From positions 1 through 64,000 of the IMG/VR virus record IMGVR_UViG_3300021598_001271: 64,000 nt of DNA; one strand, given 5' to 3'. This document shows, piece by piece, positions 15,664 through 24,156 of this stretch. Below the pieces are notes generated by a model. That model searched no databases, had not been told where the DNA came from, and worked only from the letters and a program-made list of their open reading frames with translations. Both the position numbers and the translations under genes were made by a program. Source of the stretch: a virus. Each line of letters begins with the position of its first letter. The stretch's first letter is position 1.

Positions 15664-15968
15664 GCCTTAGTGTTTGGTATTGTTCTACTTCTGAACTCTT
15701 TAACACCTTTAAAATTTTCGTGAGTTAAGTTCTCGTAGTCTCCGTCTTCTCTATAGTTAAGAGCAAACATCTCATAGTAAAACGCCGCTAACGCAGGGTC
15801 TAATCCCATACTTTTCAAAGTTGTGGTAATTAATTCCATTAACTTTGGTTTTGTTTTAGCGTCCTTCTTTTTACTATTAATATATTTGAATAACATAATC
15901 TCAGTACGACTTAAAGGATTCGTACCAGTATTTTGTTCTCTTAATATTTTACGGATTATTTCTCTCAT
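15588..15968 (-). CDS. Tagged protein (ILREQ type), 5' part of a frame-disrupted gene
   Basis: 126 residues starting MREIIRKILREQNTG, with the LRE processing site. Residues 1 to about 100 read as an ordinary helical domain; after NTKAW the frame gives EFTRFILMDGILYICSNKV and stops. The -1 frame continues sensibly, so the native product is probably about 310 residues across both frames. No canonical slippery heptamer is visible at the junction near 15660. It has its own octamer 4 nt upstream. Confidence 0.6.
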   Translation of the reverse strand: MREIIRKILREQNTGTNPLSRTEIMLFKYINSKKKDAKTKPKLMELITTTLKSMGLDPALAAFYYEMFALNYREDGDYENLTHENFKGVKEFRSRTIPNTKAWEFTRFILMDGILYICSNKVCGTR

Positions 15969-15972
15969 ATGT

Positions 15973-15980
15973 TATAAATA
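15973..15980 (-). promoter_or_regulatory. Late-type octamer TATTTATA
   Basis: 4 nt before the ATG of the ILREQ-type gene; flanked by the terminator of the next operon upstream. Confidence 0.55.
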
Positions 15981-15990
15981 TTCAGGAAAT

Positions 15991-16015
15991 AAAAAAACCC
16001 TCATAAGAGGGTTTT
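15991..16015 (-). terminator. Intrinsic terminator
   Basis: AAACCCTCTTATGAGGGTTT followed by seven T on the minus strand, right after the stop of the nuclease-like gene. Confidence 0.85.
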
Positions 16016-16017
16016 AA

Positions 16018-16911
16018 TTATTGAGTTAACATTAAACATATCACAGGACAACTATAAGTCTTAGGACCTGTACTACTATGATTGTAAGTGTAAGCAACCG
16101 TATGCGGTTCGTCAAACAATATCTCACCAACTTTTTCCTCTATTCCTTCCAATTCATATGACCCATCAACATCTATTATAAACAACCTAGGTACATTAGA
16201 GAATCTTGCTTCATCACCCAACTCCATAAGATATCTTGTAACCTCATACGGTTGTTCTAAAGCAACTTCTCTCCAATTATCACCATAGGTATCCATAAAC
16301 TGATTAGTAACACTCCTTGAGACCTTTTGGTCGAATCCAATACCGTGTATATAGAAATCAATCCCACCTCTATGTGAGAATGTTGGGATAATATCTTGGT
16401 CGGCATTGAAGATTAGATATTCAAGGTAATCGTTCCTAAGTGTATTGAATATCTTTAGGTATGAGAACTTTTCAACGTCCTTCTGAGTTCGTCTTAAACC
16501 CTCCTCAAATTTACTTTCGTCAGATACTGACGGATAAACAACGGTCTTAACCGCATAAGCATCAAACTGTCCAGATACGAACGGCCACTTGTAATCGGTA
16601 TAACCCATATCAAAATACTTTTTCTTGAATTGGTTAAATGTTTTTTTAGCCGATTTACCTCTCAAGTACTTCTCAGTATTTTTAAACATATCTCTAAGGA
16701 CCTGTTTAGCCGACTCATATTCCCAGTTGTCAATTATAAACTGCGTTACATCAGTAAGTTGTTTGTTATCTATCACCTCCAAACCTTTACGGTTTAACTT
16801 GGTAGGGACATTCCATACATCTTTCATAGACAATAAGAAAGCAAGTTGGGTCTCCCTCGACCCGAGGATTAACCCAACCTGTTCTTTTGTTATACCGTTC
16901 TTTATATTCAT
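16018..16911 (-). CDS. Predicted PD-(D/E)xK endonuclease
   Basis: 297 residues from MNIKNGITKEQVG. LEYLIF (Glu about 164), GGIDFYIHG (Asp about 185) and FDQKVSR (Asp194-Gln-Lys196) give the E-D-(D/E)xK order of restriction-type nucleases with a tight hairpin. No tag. It follows the upstream gene after 1 bp and is thus in the early-type operon. It may act on host or competing DNA, or be a restriction-like enzyme. The nuclease call is from motif spacing. Confidence 0.6.
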   Translation of the reverse strand: MNIKNGITKEQVGLILGSRETQLAFLLSMKDVWNVPTKLNRKGLEVIDNKQLTDVTQFIIDNWEYESAKQVLRDMFKNTEKYLRGKSAKKTFNQFKKKYFDMGYTDYKWPFVSGQFDAYAVKTVVYPSVSDESKFEEGLRRTQKDVEKFSYLKIFNTLRNDYLEYLIFNADQDIIPTFSHRGGIDFYIHGIGFDQKVSRSVTNQFMDTYGDNWREVALEQPYEVTRYLMELGDEARFSNVPRLFIIDVDGSYELEGIEEKVGEILFDEPHTVAYTYNHSSTGPKTYSCPVICLMLTQ

Positions 16912-16912
16912 A

Positions 16913-17374
16913 TTAGTTTTGAGTGAAGGCTTTGTCTGCCCAAGTTTTAGCTCCCATACGCTCCCAAATTTGCATATCACACATTTCAGGGAATGACTCT
17001 CTCATAGTTCCTACAGTCAACGCCTCCAAGAAACCTTTGTCGATTGAGTACCATTTACCACCTTTGGTTGTGAACACGTTCATCCATTGACCATACTCGT
17101 TCTTAGCTTGGATATTTACAAGGGTGTTTTTCTTGTACCCACGGATAACACTTGCTGGTGTTCCTTTGGTATCGTGAATAGATACGAATCCTGCTTGACA
17201 TTTTCCTGCGATACGGAATTCGTATTCTTTGTCGCCATCTTTCAAATGGTTAGATACCATTACGTTGATGACTTTATCTTTGATTCGAGTCTTGAATGAG
17301 CCGTAGAATACGTCTCCTGCCATAGTTCCTTCAGTTACTTTGATGATTGGGGTGGTGGTGTTTGTAGTTGTCAT
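16913..17374 (-). CDS. Hypothetical protein, early operon
   Basis: 153 residues from MTTTNTTTPIIKVTEG. A beta-rich domain (about 10-110) with many Gly/Lys turns, then a helical end (about 115-153) with METs and Trp. No family recognised. First gene behind a strong host-type promoter and paired with the predicted nuclease, so it could regulate or partner it. Confidence 0.6.
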   Translation of the reverse strand: MTTTNTTTPIIKVTEGTMAGDVFYGSFKTRIKDKVINVMVSNHLKDGDKEYEFRIAGKCQAGFVSIHDTKGTPASVIRGYKKNTLVNIQAKNEYGQWMNVFTTKGGKWYSIDKGFLEALTVGTMRESFPEMCDMQIWERMGAKTWADKAFTQN

Positions 17375-17424
17375 ATCTTTATCGTTTAGAATACAAAGAT
17401 ACAATAAATTTCCGAACTGCCAAA
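17375..17424 (-). promoter_or_regulatory. Strong host-type promoter with conserved leader
   Basis: TTTTG ending at 17421, 19-nt spacer, TATCTTTG at 17394-17401 and the leader TATTCTAAACGATA before the ATG, 19 nt from box to start. Confidence 0.75.
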
Positions 17425-17425
17425 A

Positions 17426-17872
17426 CTATTTGTAAAATTCTATCATTTCTTTTGCGTGATTGATTAAAGACTGTTCAACATTAGGTACTTTATATAGAAA
17501 TGATAATTCATATTCGTAGGCTAATATCTCTTCTCTAACAACGTCACCTTCTTTACATTGTCTCCATCTAAACATATGAAATGATTCGTGAACAATAACC
17601 GCAGCAATGTTATTAATAGAATTTAATCTCATATCTTTTTGAGATATCATAATTGTGGTCTTATCCTCCAACGTTGAAAAGTCCCCGTTCCAAAATGTAA
17701 TATGTTTACAGTTACTCATTAAACTGTCATATTTTTTAGGGTCATAGGTTTTGATAACAATTAATGCGGAATCAACTTTTGACTTCCAATTGTCCCCTAT
17801 ATCATCAATCTTAATTTGTGAGTATAAATTAAAACTTGTTAGGAGTAAGATTAGTAATAGAATGTGTCTCAT
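17426..17872 (-). CDS. Secreted HExxH metallopeptidase-like protein
   Basis: 148 residues. A signal peptide is clear (MRHILLLILLLTSFNLYSQ, cut after the Ser-Gln typical of Bacteroidota). HESFH at about 95-99 is a zinc-peptidase motif and EE at about 113-114 could supply the third ligand. The domain is short for a peptidase, so it may be minimal or inactive. Acts in the periplasm or outside. The phage may use it on the host envelope. Confidence 0.65.
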   Translation of the reverse strand: MRHILLLILLLTSFNLYSQIKIDDIGDNWKSKVDSALIVIKTYDPKKYDSLMSNCKHITFWNGDFSTLEDKTTIMISQKDMRLNSINNIAAVIVHESFHMFRWRQCKEGDVVREEILAYEYELSFLYKVPNVEQSLINHAKEMIEFYK

Positions 17873-17887
17873 ACTAATAAGTATAAT

Positions 17888-17914
17888 AAAAAACCCCCAA
17901 CAAGTGGGGGTTTT
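17888..17914 (-). terminator. Intrinsic terminator
   Basis: AAACCCCCACTTGTTGGGGG hairpin followed by TTTTTT on the minus strand, after the 150-residue gene. Confidence 0.9.
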
Positions 17915-17916
17915 AG

Positions 17917-18369
17917 TTATTTTAAATTTCTTAATTTATAAAGTGTCGAATATATTAACTCCTCAACGGTATCAATTTGGTTCTGTATGTAAGAATCTTT
18001 ACAACAGTCTCTTTTACTACTGACCATTTCTCCAAGGTCCTTAAAGTATTTAATAAGTTGTTCTACATTTTTATAATCTTTAAACTCATAAGATTTGTAA
18101 CCTTTAAGTAAGTCGTACTTACCTTGGTAACTTTCAATAATTCCATCTAATCTACCACCTATCTCAGTGTAATATCCTCCAAGTGCCATATGTTCAGCAA
18201 ATGAGGTCTGTGATTTAGTTTGTAAATGAAACATATGTACTTGTGTTTCTGAGTGGAATAGTTCAGAAACCATCTCAACTAATTTTTTTTCACTGTTATT
18301 TTTTTGTTCTGTAACAACGTTCGTACTTTTAGAGGTACCACCTAATATTTCTTTTTTTGTAAATTCCAT
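17917..18369 (-). CDS. Hypothetical helical protein
   Basis: 150 residues, mostly helical, with a polar N-terminal 30 residues and a middle His/Gln segment (HSETQVHMFHLQTKSQT). Similar short proteins in phages interact with structural or DNA-binding partners, but I recognise no family. No clear tag, though VTEQ at about residue 19-22 is reminiscent. It has a late-type octamer 17 nt upstream. Confidence 0.55.
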   Translation of the reverse strand: MEFTKKEILGGTSKSTNVVTEQKNNSEKKLVEMVSELFHSETQVHMFHLQTKSQTSFAEHMALGGYYTEIGGRLDGIIESYQGKYDLLKGYKSYEFKDYKNVEQLIKYFKDLGEMVSSKRDCCKDSYIQNQIDTVEELIYSTLYKLRNLK

Positions 18370-18386
18370 TTTGTTTCTTGTTTAGT

Positions 18387-18394
18387 AATAAATA
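18387..18394 (-). promoter_or_regulatory. Late-type octamer TATTTATT
   Basis: Long-spacing copy (17 nt to the ATG). Immediately adjacent to the divergent host-type promoter of the secreted CAP gene. Confidence 0.45.
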
Positions 18395-18425
18395 TTTGTA
18401 AATAAGAAAAAAAGTAGTATCTTTG
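18395..18425 (+). promoter_or_regulatory. Host-type promoter TTTG-N19-TATCTTTG
   Basis: TTTG at 18395-18398, 19-nt spacer, TATCTTTG at 18418-18425. The box ends only 4 nt before the ATG, so the message should be leaderless or nearly so. Confidence 0.65.
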
Positions 18426-18429
18426 TTAT

Positions 18430-19002
18430 ATGAAATATATCGTATCCATATTATTCTTGTTTGTCTCAGTTTCTTTGTTCGGTCAAAACATCGATTACAG
18501 TAACTTTGATAAAAAATTGTTCGAGAATACTTTGTTTGAGGTTCTTAACGAAAGACGTGAATCTAAAGGTGTTGATACTTTGGTTTGGTCTAAAGTTTTG
18601 TACAAAGAGGTTTCTGTTCATAATATGAATATCATCACAAAGACTAACAAGTTACACCACCCTGATTTCAGTGCGGCTTGGGATTCTTTACGTGTTCGTC
18701 AATTATTGGCTAACGAGTCTGATAAAGTTATTGGTGGTAAAACTTTTGTTAGTTCAACTACAGGTCCTTTCATCACTTACTTTGAAAACGTTTATTGGAC
18801 TATCAAATCTGATATGACTTATCGTCAATTAGCCGAAAAGGTCATCAACGCTTGGGAAAAATCTCCATCACACAATGCGGTACAATACGCTAGCTTACTA
18901 CAAAAAGGTAAACCTGGTATGGCGTCTTGTACTATTGGATTTGTAAAAGGTACTGATGACTTATATGTAATCTTTAACTTTGTAGAAATCTACAGAAAAT
19001 AA
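18430..19002 (+). CDS. Secreted CAP/SCP-domain protein
   Basis: 190 residues. Signal peptide MKYIVSILFLFVSVSLFGQ, then a CAP fold: NERRESKGVDTLVW, HNMNIITKTNKLHH, FENVYW, VINAWEKSPSHNA and YVIFNFVE follow the family order with its His and Glu residues. CAP proteins of bacteria are secreted and poorly understood. A phage copy may alter the host surface or lodge in the envelope. Expressed early by promoter type. Confidence 0.8.
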   Translation: MKYIVSILFLFVSVSLFGQNIDYSNFDKKLFENTLFEVLNERRESKGVDTLVWSKVLYKEVSVHNMNIITKTNKLHHPDFSAAWDSLRVRQLLANESDKVIGGKTFVSSTTGPFITYFENVYWTIKSDMTYRQLAEKVINAWEKSPSHNAVQYASLLQKGKPGMASCTIGFVKGTDDLYVIFNFVEIYRK

Positions 19003-19030
19003 AAAAGGAGTCCTAAGACTCCTTTTTTTT
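19001..19030. terminator. Bidirectional intrinsic terminator
   Basis: AAAAAAGGAGTCCTAAGACT with the matching arm and T-run, between converging genes. Confidence 0.9.
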
Positions 19031-20252
19031 ATTTTTCAACTTTAATGTTATCTAATTTGAATGTTGGTAATTTAACCATAAATCGTCTGTTTTTTAAAGT
19101 CTCATCAGTACTTTTAGAATTTGGCCATTTTTTACCAGGGTCAAACTCATCGGTCTCTCCCATACCTTTACCAACAAAATTACCAATTTCAGGTAACTTC
19201 TCATTAAGTATCTTAGCAATTTCATCCGCTCTACCCTGAGATAAACATAAATTATACTGTCCCCTAGTTCCATCACCATAACCTCTACAAGGACCATACT
19301 TACCTTGTACTTTTTGTTTAGGGTCTCCATCAATTGATGAGTATGCTAAAACTGTAATTGGATTTTGTTTTAAGAAATTAATATATTTGTTATACATATC
19401 TTCACCGTATGTAGAGCTAACTTCTTTAATTTGGGATACAAACATATTAATACTATCAATAGAATCTTGTTGTAATTGTATGGTGTCAAAGATAAATGGT
19501 TCTGCGTTTTTATTATCCAAAGTAATACTAACAACACGTTCTGTAGTCGTATCACCTGTATATACAGGTTGTTTGAATATTGAACCAGTGTTCCCAATTT
19601 TAAAAGCTTTTAAATATAATTTTGAGTTTCCTACTTCAAAGTTGAACATCATTTTTTTAGCAACTTGGATACTAAATAAATTTGAACCTTGTCCGTCAGT
19701 AGTAAGTCCAGAACCAAATGGAATTTGTTCATTAATACCGTAACCATCTTTACCATTGGAAAGTCCTCCAACAATACTAACGTATCCAAATTGTCTGTTT
19801 TGAGGAACCATAAAGCAACTAGCCATCGCGGCATCTACTTGTTCCTTAATATAAGGATGTCTTTCAAAAAGTATTTTGTAGTCAGGATTTTCATACACAG
19901 GTCCTAAGTATTCTGATATTGGGTTATCCCCCATATCAATGTAAGCCACTTCTGTAACCCATTGTCTTCTATCAGATTCATAGTTCATAACAATATCTTT
20001 ACCACTAACTTTACCATCAAATAAAACTGATAAAATAACAGGTTCGTCATCACCACCTGATTTCCATTTTAATGTTAGACTTGAAAAAATTTCGTTTTGT
20101 TTTTCGGAAATAATTTTATTAATTTCCTTTTCAAGACTTATTACTGCTTGTTGGTCGGTTAATGTTCCACTATTAGTTGTTTTTTGTTCTGAGATAACTC
20201 TCTTAACTATTCGATATAAGTCAGACTCAGTTAATTTTATAACTCTACCCAT
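19029..20252 (-). CDS. Tagged protein with C-terminal OmpA-like domain
   Basis: 407 residues. The start MGRVIKLTESDLYRIVKRV, ending ISEQ, is the clearest full tag, with LTE and ISE sites. Residues about 290-400 match the OmpA peptidoglycan-binding domain: VLAYSSIDGD, LCLSQGRADEIAKIL, GMGETD and NRRFMV. The domain carries an unusual Cys pair (GPCRGYG, LCLSQ). The middle 250 residues are beta-rich and unrecognised. A packaged protein that holds peptidoglycan could help genome entry. It has its own octamer. Confidence 0.75.
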   Translation of the reverse strand: MGRVIKLTESDLYRIVKRVISEQKTTNSGTLTDQQAVISLEKEINKIISEKQNEIFSSLTLKWKSGGDDEPVILSVLFDGKVSGKDIVMNYESDRRQWVTEVAYIDMGDNPISEYLGPVYENPDYKILFERHPYIKEQVDAAMASCFMVPQNRQFGYVSIVGGLSNGKDGYGINEQIPFGSGLTTDGQGSNLFSIQVAKKMMFNFEVGNSKLYLKAFKIGNTGSIFKQPVYTGDTTTERVVSITLDNKNAEPFIFDTIQLQQDSIDSINMFVSQIKEVSSTYGEDMYNKYINFLKQNPITVLAYSSIDGDPKQKVQGKYGPCRGYGDGTRGQYNLCLSQGRADEIAKILNEKLPEIGNFVGKGMGETDEFDPGKKWPNSKSTDETLKNRRFMVKLPTFKLDNIKVEK

Positions 20253-20267
20253 TTTAAATATTTTACT

Positions 20268-20275
20268 TATAAATA
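20268..20275 (-). promoter_or_regulatory. Late-type octamer TATTTATA
   Basis: 15 nt before the ATG of the OmpA-like tagged gene; overlaps the end of the upstream gene by nothing but 0-1 bp. Confidence 0.5.
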
Positions 20276-20548
20276 TTAGGATTTTCTAATTTGATTTAAA
20301 TAATCAACAACTTCCTGTAATTTATCGGCGTCTTCGGGATTGAATAAAAACTCATCGAAAGCTCCATATCTACATTTATACCCAAAAATATATTTAAAAC
20401 CATATTTAACTCTTTCCCAAAATGGTCTTTTATTTAAATGGATGTGTGAATAAACTATTGGGTACCCATCGTCTTCACTATATAAAATAATCATTTGGTG
20501 TTCAGTGGAATTACAACCACAAATTAAGATATCTTTGTTATTTTCCAT
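20276..20548 (-). CDS. Small conserved-looking phage protein
   Basis: 90 residues with ICGCNSTEHQM near the start and a basic aromatic stretch FWERVKYGFKYIFGYKC in the middle that could touch membrane. Pattern familiar from phage genomes but without an assigned role. It follows the rmlC-like gene after 2 bp. Confidence 0.6.
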   Translation of the reverse strand: MENNKDILICGCNSTEHQMIILYSEDDGYPIVYSHIHLNKRPFWERVKYGFKYIFGYKCRYGAFDEFLFNPEDADKLQEVVDYLNQIRKS

Positions 20549-20550
20549 AA

Positions 20551-21093
20551 TTATTTGTTTAGGTATTCTTCAAGTGTTTGACAAACGTTATCTTTATTTG
20601 AAATAATAATCTTATTTATATCAAAATCAGGAATGAATTCTTCCATAGTTTTAACAATATAAGGAACCGAACTCCATAAGATTGAACCTTCAGAACTTGG
20701 ACTATAATGATTGTCTACCAAATATTGAACAACTGTATTATCCTCGGTTGTTATAAACCCGTGAGCAAATCCTTTTGGTATGTAAAGTTCATAATTAGGT
20801 TTAACCTCTTCAACTTTACAAGTCCCATAAGTCATTGAATCTGGTCTCAAGTCAATAAAGAAATCTAATATTGTACCGTTAATTACTTTAACTAATTTTG
20901 TCTGAGCGTTCTCACCTTCTTGGTAGTGCATACCTCTGAATGTGTATTTTTTATCGTTAAAACTAACGTTACTTTGAATCCATTTTTTTCTAAGTTCTTC
21001 TCTTTTAGATTCTCCAAATATTAGTGGTTGTGGCGCGAAAGTACCTCTATGGTCTCTAAAGCACGGATTGTACATAAAAATAGGTTGTTCCAT
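20551..21093 (-). CDS. rmlC: dTDP-4-dehydrorhamnose 3,5-epimerase-like (RmlC)
   Basis: 180 residues, full length for RmlC. RGMHYQ near residue 62 and IPKGFAHGF around 125 with YLVDNHYSPSSEG are the cupin and catalytic His/Tyr motifs. It would act on dTDP-4-keto-6-deoxyglucose in deoxysugar synthesis. No other dTDP-sugar gene is in the window, so it would rely on host enzymes, for example to change the host's surface glycan or to decorate virions. Confidence 0.85.
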   Translation of the reverse strand: MEQPIFMYNPCFRDHRGTFAPQPLIFGESKREELRKKWIQSNVSFNDKKYTFRGMHYQEGENAQTKLVKVINGTILDFFIDLRPDSMTYGTCKVEEVKPNYELYIPKGFAHGFITTEDNTVVQYLVDNHYSPSSEGSILWSSVPYIVKTMEEFIPDFDINKIIISNKDNVCQTLEEYLNK

Positions 21094-21446
21094 TATGATA
21101 ATAGTTGTATTAAAAAATATGATAATTTATATCCTGTAAAAGCACCTAATGCCGATGGGATTGGGAAAACAATTAGTTTACCTAAGTCCGTAACATATTT
21201 TGGTCTGTTCAAAATTCTACCCATAAAAAAATAATAAAATAAATAACCTAACAATACCGCAATATCGGTTTTAGTTGCAATAAAAACAACTAAAGTCGCA
21301 CCGATAAATGCAAACACAAAGTTATCTCTAAAACCTTCCCATACTTCATATGGTGTAGCTTCATTCCATTCCTTTATGATTTTTTTATATTTAGGAGTTA
21401 TAACCTTACTAGTTTTACCTTTGGTAGGTTTTGTTTTTATTTCCAT
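21093..21446 (-). CDS. Membrane protein
   Basis: 117 residues: a basic N-terminal 30 residues, then three likely membrane segments (about 45-60, 64-80, 92-112). It overlaps the epimerase start by 1 bp. No family recognised. Sits between thymidylate synthase and rmlC-like genes. Confidence 0.6.
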   Translation of the reverse strand: MEIKTKPTKGKTSKVITPKYKKIIKEWNEATPYEVWEGFRDNFVFAFIGATLVVFIATKTDIAVLLGYLFYYFFMGRILNRPKYVTDLGKLIVFPIPSALGAFTGYKLSYFLIQLLS

Positions 21447-21448
21447 AA

Positions 21449-22681
21449 TTAATTACTTAACGGTGCTTTAATTGTTGGGTGAGCCTGATAGTTCTCTAAA
21501 ATAACATCACTAATAGAACTACAGAATATACCATCTCTAACGTGGACTGTTGGTAATTCAAAAGGTTCTCTTGTTCTTTTCGGTGTTGGTACATAATATT
21601 CATTATCAAAATCAGGTAAATTATTAGGGTCAAAATATCTTTCCATACCCGTTTCGTAGTTGTTATTAAACCATATGTTATATCTTTCCTCATCAGTTAA
21701 CTCTCTACCAATCTGTTCTTTCGCTTGTTCAATATGATTTAAATATATGTGTGTATCACCCAAATTACCAATTAATTCATCAGGAACCATATTCACCTCA
21801 TCGGCTAACATTAGTAACAACAATCCGTAAGATGCAATGTTGAATGGTAAACCTAAGAATGTATCTACTGAACGTTGATTCCACATTAAAGAGATTGCTC
21901 TAGTTGGGATGTTGTAAGTATCAAGTAATCTATTCCACCCACTTACATCACTTGGAAATATATCTTTGTTCCAATTCGATTTGTTATATAAATCCATTCG
22001 TTCTTGTTCACTTAACTCTCTTGTATAAACTTGAAATCCATAATGACAAGGTGGGAGTACCATAGAATCCAATTCTCCGACATTCCAAGCATTAACCATT
22101 AATCGTCTTGAGTCTGGGTTTGTTTTAAGGTCGTTGATTAAAATAGATATTTGGTCAATAACCGTTTGGTTGACTTCATCATAAATGTTTTCATATGAAC
22201 CATCAGTTGATAGATACATTTTCTTTTTAGTCCAACCTCTCCATTGTTTACCATAAATTGGACCTAACTCACCCCACTTCTTAGCAAACTCATCATCTGT
22301 TTTGATTTTGTTGATGAATTCTTCTATTGGATATGGTCTTAAACTATTTCTATAAAACTCACCTAATTCATTTTTTTCTAAGTATTCATCCATAAAGTGC
22401 TTACAATAATTCTTATAAGCATCACCATCCCAAATATGACAACCATTATCAACAAGGAACTTGATATTTGTACTACCTTGTAAAAACCATAGTAACTCAG
22501 TCACCATTGTTTTCCAAGCCATTTTCTTAGTTGTAAGTAATGGAAACCCTTCACTCATTTTATGACGGATTTGTCTTCCGAATACTGAAATGGTTCCTGT
22601 ACCTGTTCTATCTTTTTTCTCTATACCGTTATCCAAGATGTCTTGAAGTAACTCTTGGTATTTTTTATCTATATTATTCAT
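21449..22681 (-). CDS. thyA: Thymidylate synthase (ThyA type)
   Basis: 410 residues against about 264 for E. coli ThyA; the excess is spread as insertions (about 105-165 and 330-380). The catalytic Cys is in LPPCHYGFQ, the nucleotide-binding residues in DSRRLMVNAWNV and QRSVDTFLGLPFNIASYG, and the C-terminal SDVILENYQAHPTIKAPLSN closes the fold. Makes dTMP from dUMP using methylene-tetrahydrofolate for phage DNA synthesis. Confidence 0.95.
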   Translation of the reverse strand: MNNIDKKYQELLQDILDNGIEKKDRTGTGTISVFGRQIRHKMSEGFPLLTTKKMAWKTMVTELLWFLQGSTNIKFLVDNGCHIWDGDAYKNYCKHFMDEYLEKNELGEFYRNSLRPYPIEEFINKIKTDDEFAKKWGELGPIYGKQWRGWTKKKMYLSTDGSYENIYDEVNQTVIDQISILINDLKTNPDSRRLMVNAWNVGELDSMVLPPCHYGFQVYTRELSEQERMDLYNKSNWNKDIFPSDVSGWNRLLDTYNIPTRAISLMWNQRSVDTFLGLPFNIASYGLLLLMLADEVNMVPDELIGNLGDTHIYLNHIEQAKEQIGRELTDEERYNIWFNNNYETGMERYFDPNNLPDFDNEYYVPTPKRTREPFELPTVHVRDGIFCSSISDVILENYQAHPTIKAPLSN

Positions 22682-22723
22682 ATAGAAGTATAACCCTATT
22701 TAATTAAAATCTCAACTTTACTC

Positions 22724-22753
22724 CAAAAAAAAATCCAACCTAAGTTGGATTTA
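22724..22753 (-). terminator. Intrinsic terminator
   Basis: AAATCCAACTTAGGTTGGATTT followed by nine T on the minus strand, after the LamG-like gene. Confidence 0.85.
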
Positions 22754-22774
22754 TTATATAAATAAGATTTAATA

Positions 22775-23728
22775 TTATAGTCCGTATTTACCTTTAAATT
22801 CACTCCAATGGTCAGCAACCTCATTATTATCAAGTAAATCAGCCCACGCATATACTTCACCAATTTCACATTTTAAACCGTTAATTTTTGGTCTACTAAA
22901 TCCAACAAAAAAATCATTTGAAACTACCACACCCGATAGTAGTCTAATTACAATATTATGCCATTGATTATCCTGTATTACCGCTTGTGAGAAGTTAGTA
23001 AATGCACCACCAGTTGCGTTATCTACTTTTATTGACGCCCCTACAAAAGCACTTCCTAATCCGCCATAGGAGCTGATTTCAAATTCACCTAATTGACTAT
23101 CCGTCAATGCGTAATCAGGAGACGGTTGAATATACGTTTTAATCCATAGTGAAATAGTTTGTATGGGAAAACTTCCATTAAATTTTATACCTTGGATATT
23201 ATTACCACCATTAAAATCACTATTATCACACAACATAGTATGTGTGCTATCATTAATAGACGATTCTAACCAAGTAGCATTAGCATCGACGGGAGCAACA
23301 CTAGAACTTATGTCTTTAGCGTTATTATTACCATTAGAGGTGTTCCAACAGGGAGGAAATGATGTGTCAAAAGCCAGTCTAAGACCATCAGTTCTTAAAC
23401 TAGGATAATCTCTATATACCGCAATTTTATCACCTTGATTATAAATCCAATCATATGCTTGTCCCATATTTGTAATACTACCAAGTCCAGAAATTTGATT
23501 TAATGAATCTACAATATCAGTTGTATTATATATACTTGGTCCTTGGGAAACTTTAGTTAGGTAAACGGTCCATCCTGCAGGTTGTGGTGTAATACCTGCC
23601 CAAAAACCAGTAGTTGATGTAGGCCCAAATGTTACTGCTTCGTCAATACCAAGTAACATAGAATTACTTATAACACAACCAGGTTCGTAAGTATTACTCA
23701 TTTTAATTTTGTTAGGAATAAATGCCAT
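22775..23728 (-). CDS. LamG/concanavalin-like structural protein
   Basis: 317 residues with no signal or tag. About residues 95-317 look like a laminin-G-type beta sandwich: IQTISLWIKTYIQP, QDNQWHNIVIRLL and the closing KCEIGEVYAWADLL with an end typical of these repeats. The first 90 residues are Gly/Ser/Thr-rich. Such modules sit on fibres or decoration proteins and bind glycans. It has a late-type octamer, supporting virion location. Confidence 0.65.
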   Translation of the reverse strand: MAFIPNKIKMSNTYEPGCVISNSMLLGIDEAVTFGPTSTTGFWAGITPQPAGWTVYLTKVSQGPSIYNTTDIVDSLNQISGLGSITNMGQAYDWIYNQGDKIAVYRDYPSLRTDGLRLAFDTSFPPCWNTSNGNNNAKDISSSVAPVDANATWLESSINDSTHTMLCDNSDFNGGNNIQGIKFNGSFPIQTISLWIKTYIQPSPDYALTDSQLGEFEISSYGGLGSAFVGASIKVDNATGGAFTNFSQAVIQDNQWHNIVIRLLSGVVVSNDFFVGFSRPKINGLKCEIGEVYAWADLLDNNEVADHWSEFKGKYGL

Positions 23729-23745
23729 AGTTAAATAATTTTATT

Positions 23746-23753
23746 AATAAATA
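23746..23753 (-). promoter_or_regulatory. Late-type octamer TATTTATT
   Basis: 17 nt before the ATG of the LamG-like gene, overlapping the end of nothing; long-spacing class. Confidence 0.5.
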
Positions 23754-23757
23754 TCCA

Positions 23758-24156
23758 CTATTTTAATTTTATCCACTTCCTATCAGAATTTAATATAAAA
23801 GTCCCAATATAATATTTTGAGTTATTCCATTCTTCTGGTGATATCAAAGACAAAGTCCTACCTGATTCAAATTCATATAAAAAATAAGTCTTACCAACAA
23901 TCGGTTCAAAAGATATTTTTGATTCCCAAACCATAATTGAATCATTATATTCATCATACAATTTATTAATCTTTTCTATAATCTCATCTCGCTCTCTCTC
24001 AAATACTTCCAACATTTTTTTTGAGGATTCCTGTTTAACTAACCCCACATTTGGTAATTCGAATTTAGGAGCACCAATATTTGTTGGATATTTTTTTAAC
24101 TTTGAATTATATCCTTCATTAATATCCCAAACAACTAAATCGGGTTTTTTACTCAT
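23758..24156 (-). CDS. DUF2452-like protein
   Basis: 132 residues. KPDLVVWDINEGYNSKL, YPTNIGAP, FEPIVGKTYFLYEF, SLISPEEWN and the end YIGTFILNSDRKWIKL follow the DUF2452 pattern, known in Bacteroidota and their phages with no defined activity. It overlaps the upstream gene by 8 bp. Confidence 0.75.
   Translation of the reverse strand: MSKKPDLVVWDINEGYNSKLKKYPTNIGAPKFELPNVGLVKQESSKKMLEVFERERDEIIEKINKLYDEYNDSIMVWESKISFEPIVGKTYFLYEFESGRTLSLISPEEWNNSKYYIGTFILNSDRKWIKLK

Noticed and set aside
19045-19907. Several frames on both strands within the OmpA-like gene
   Set aside because: All lie within one well-supported tagged gene and show no family pattern.
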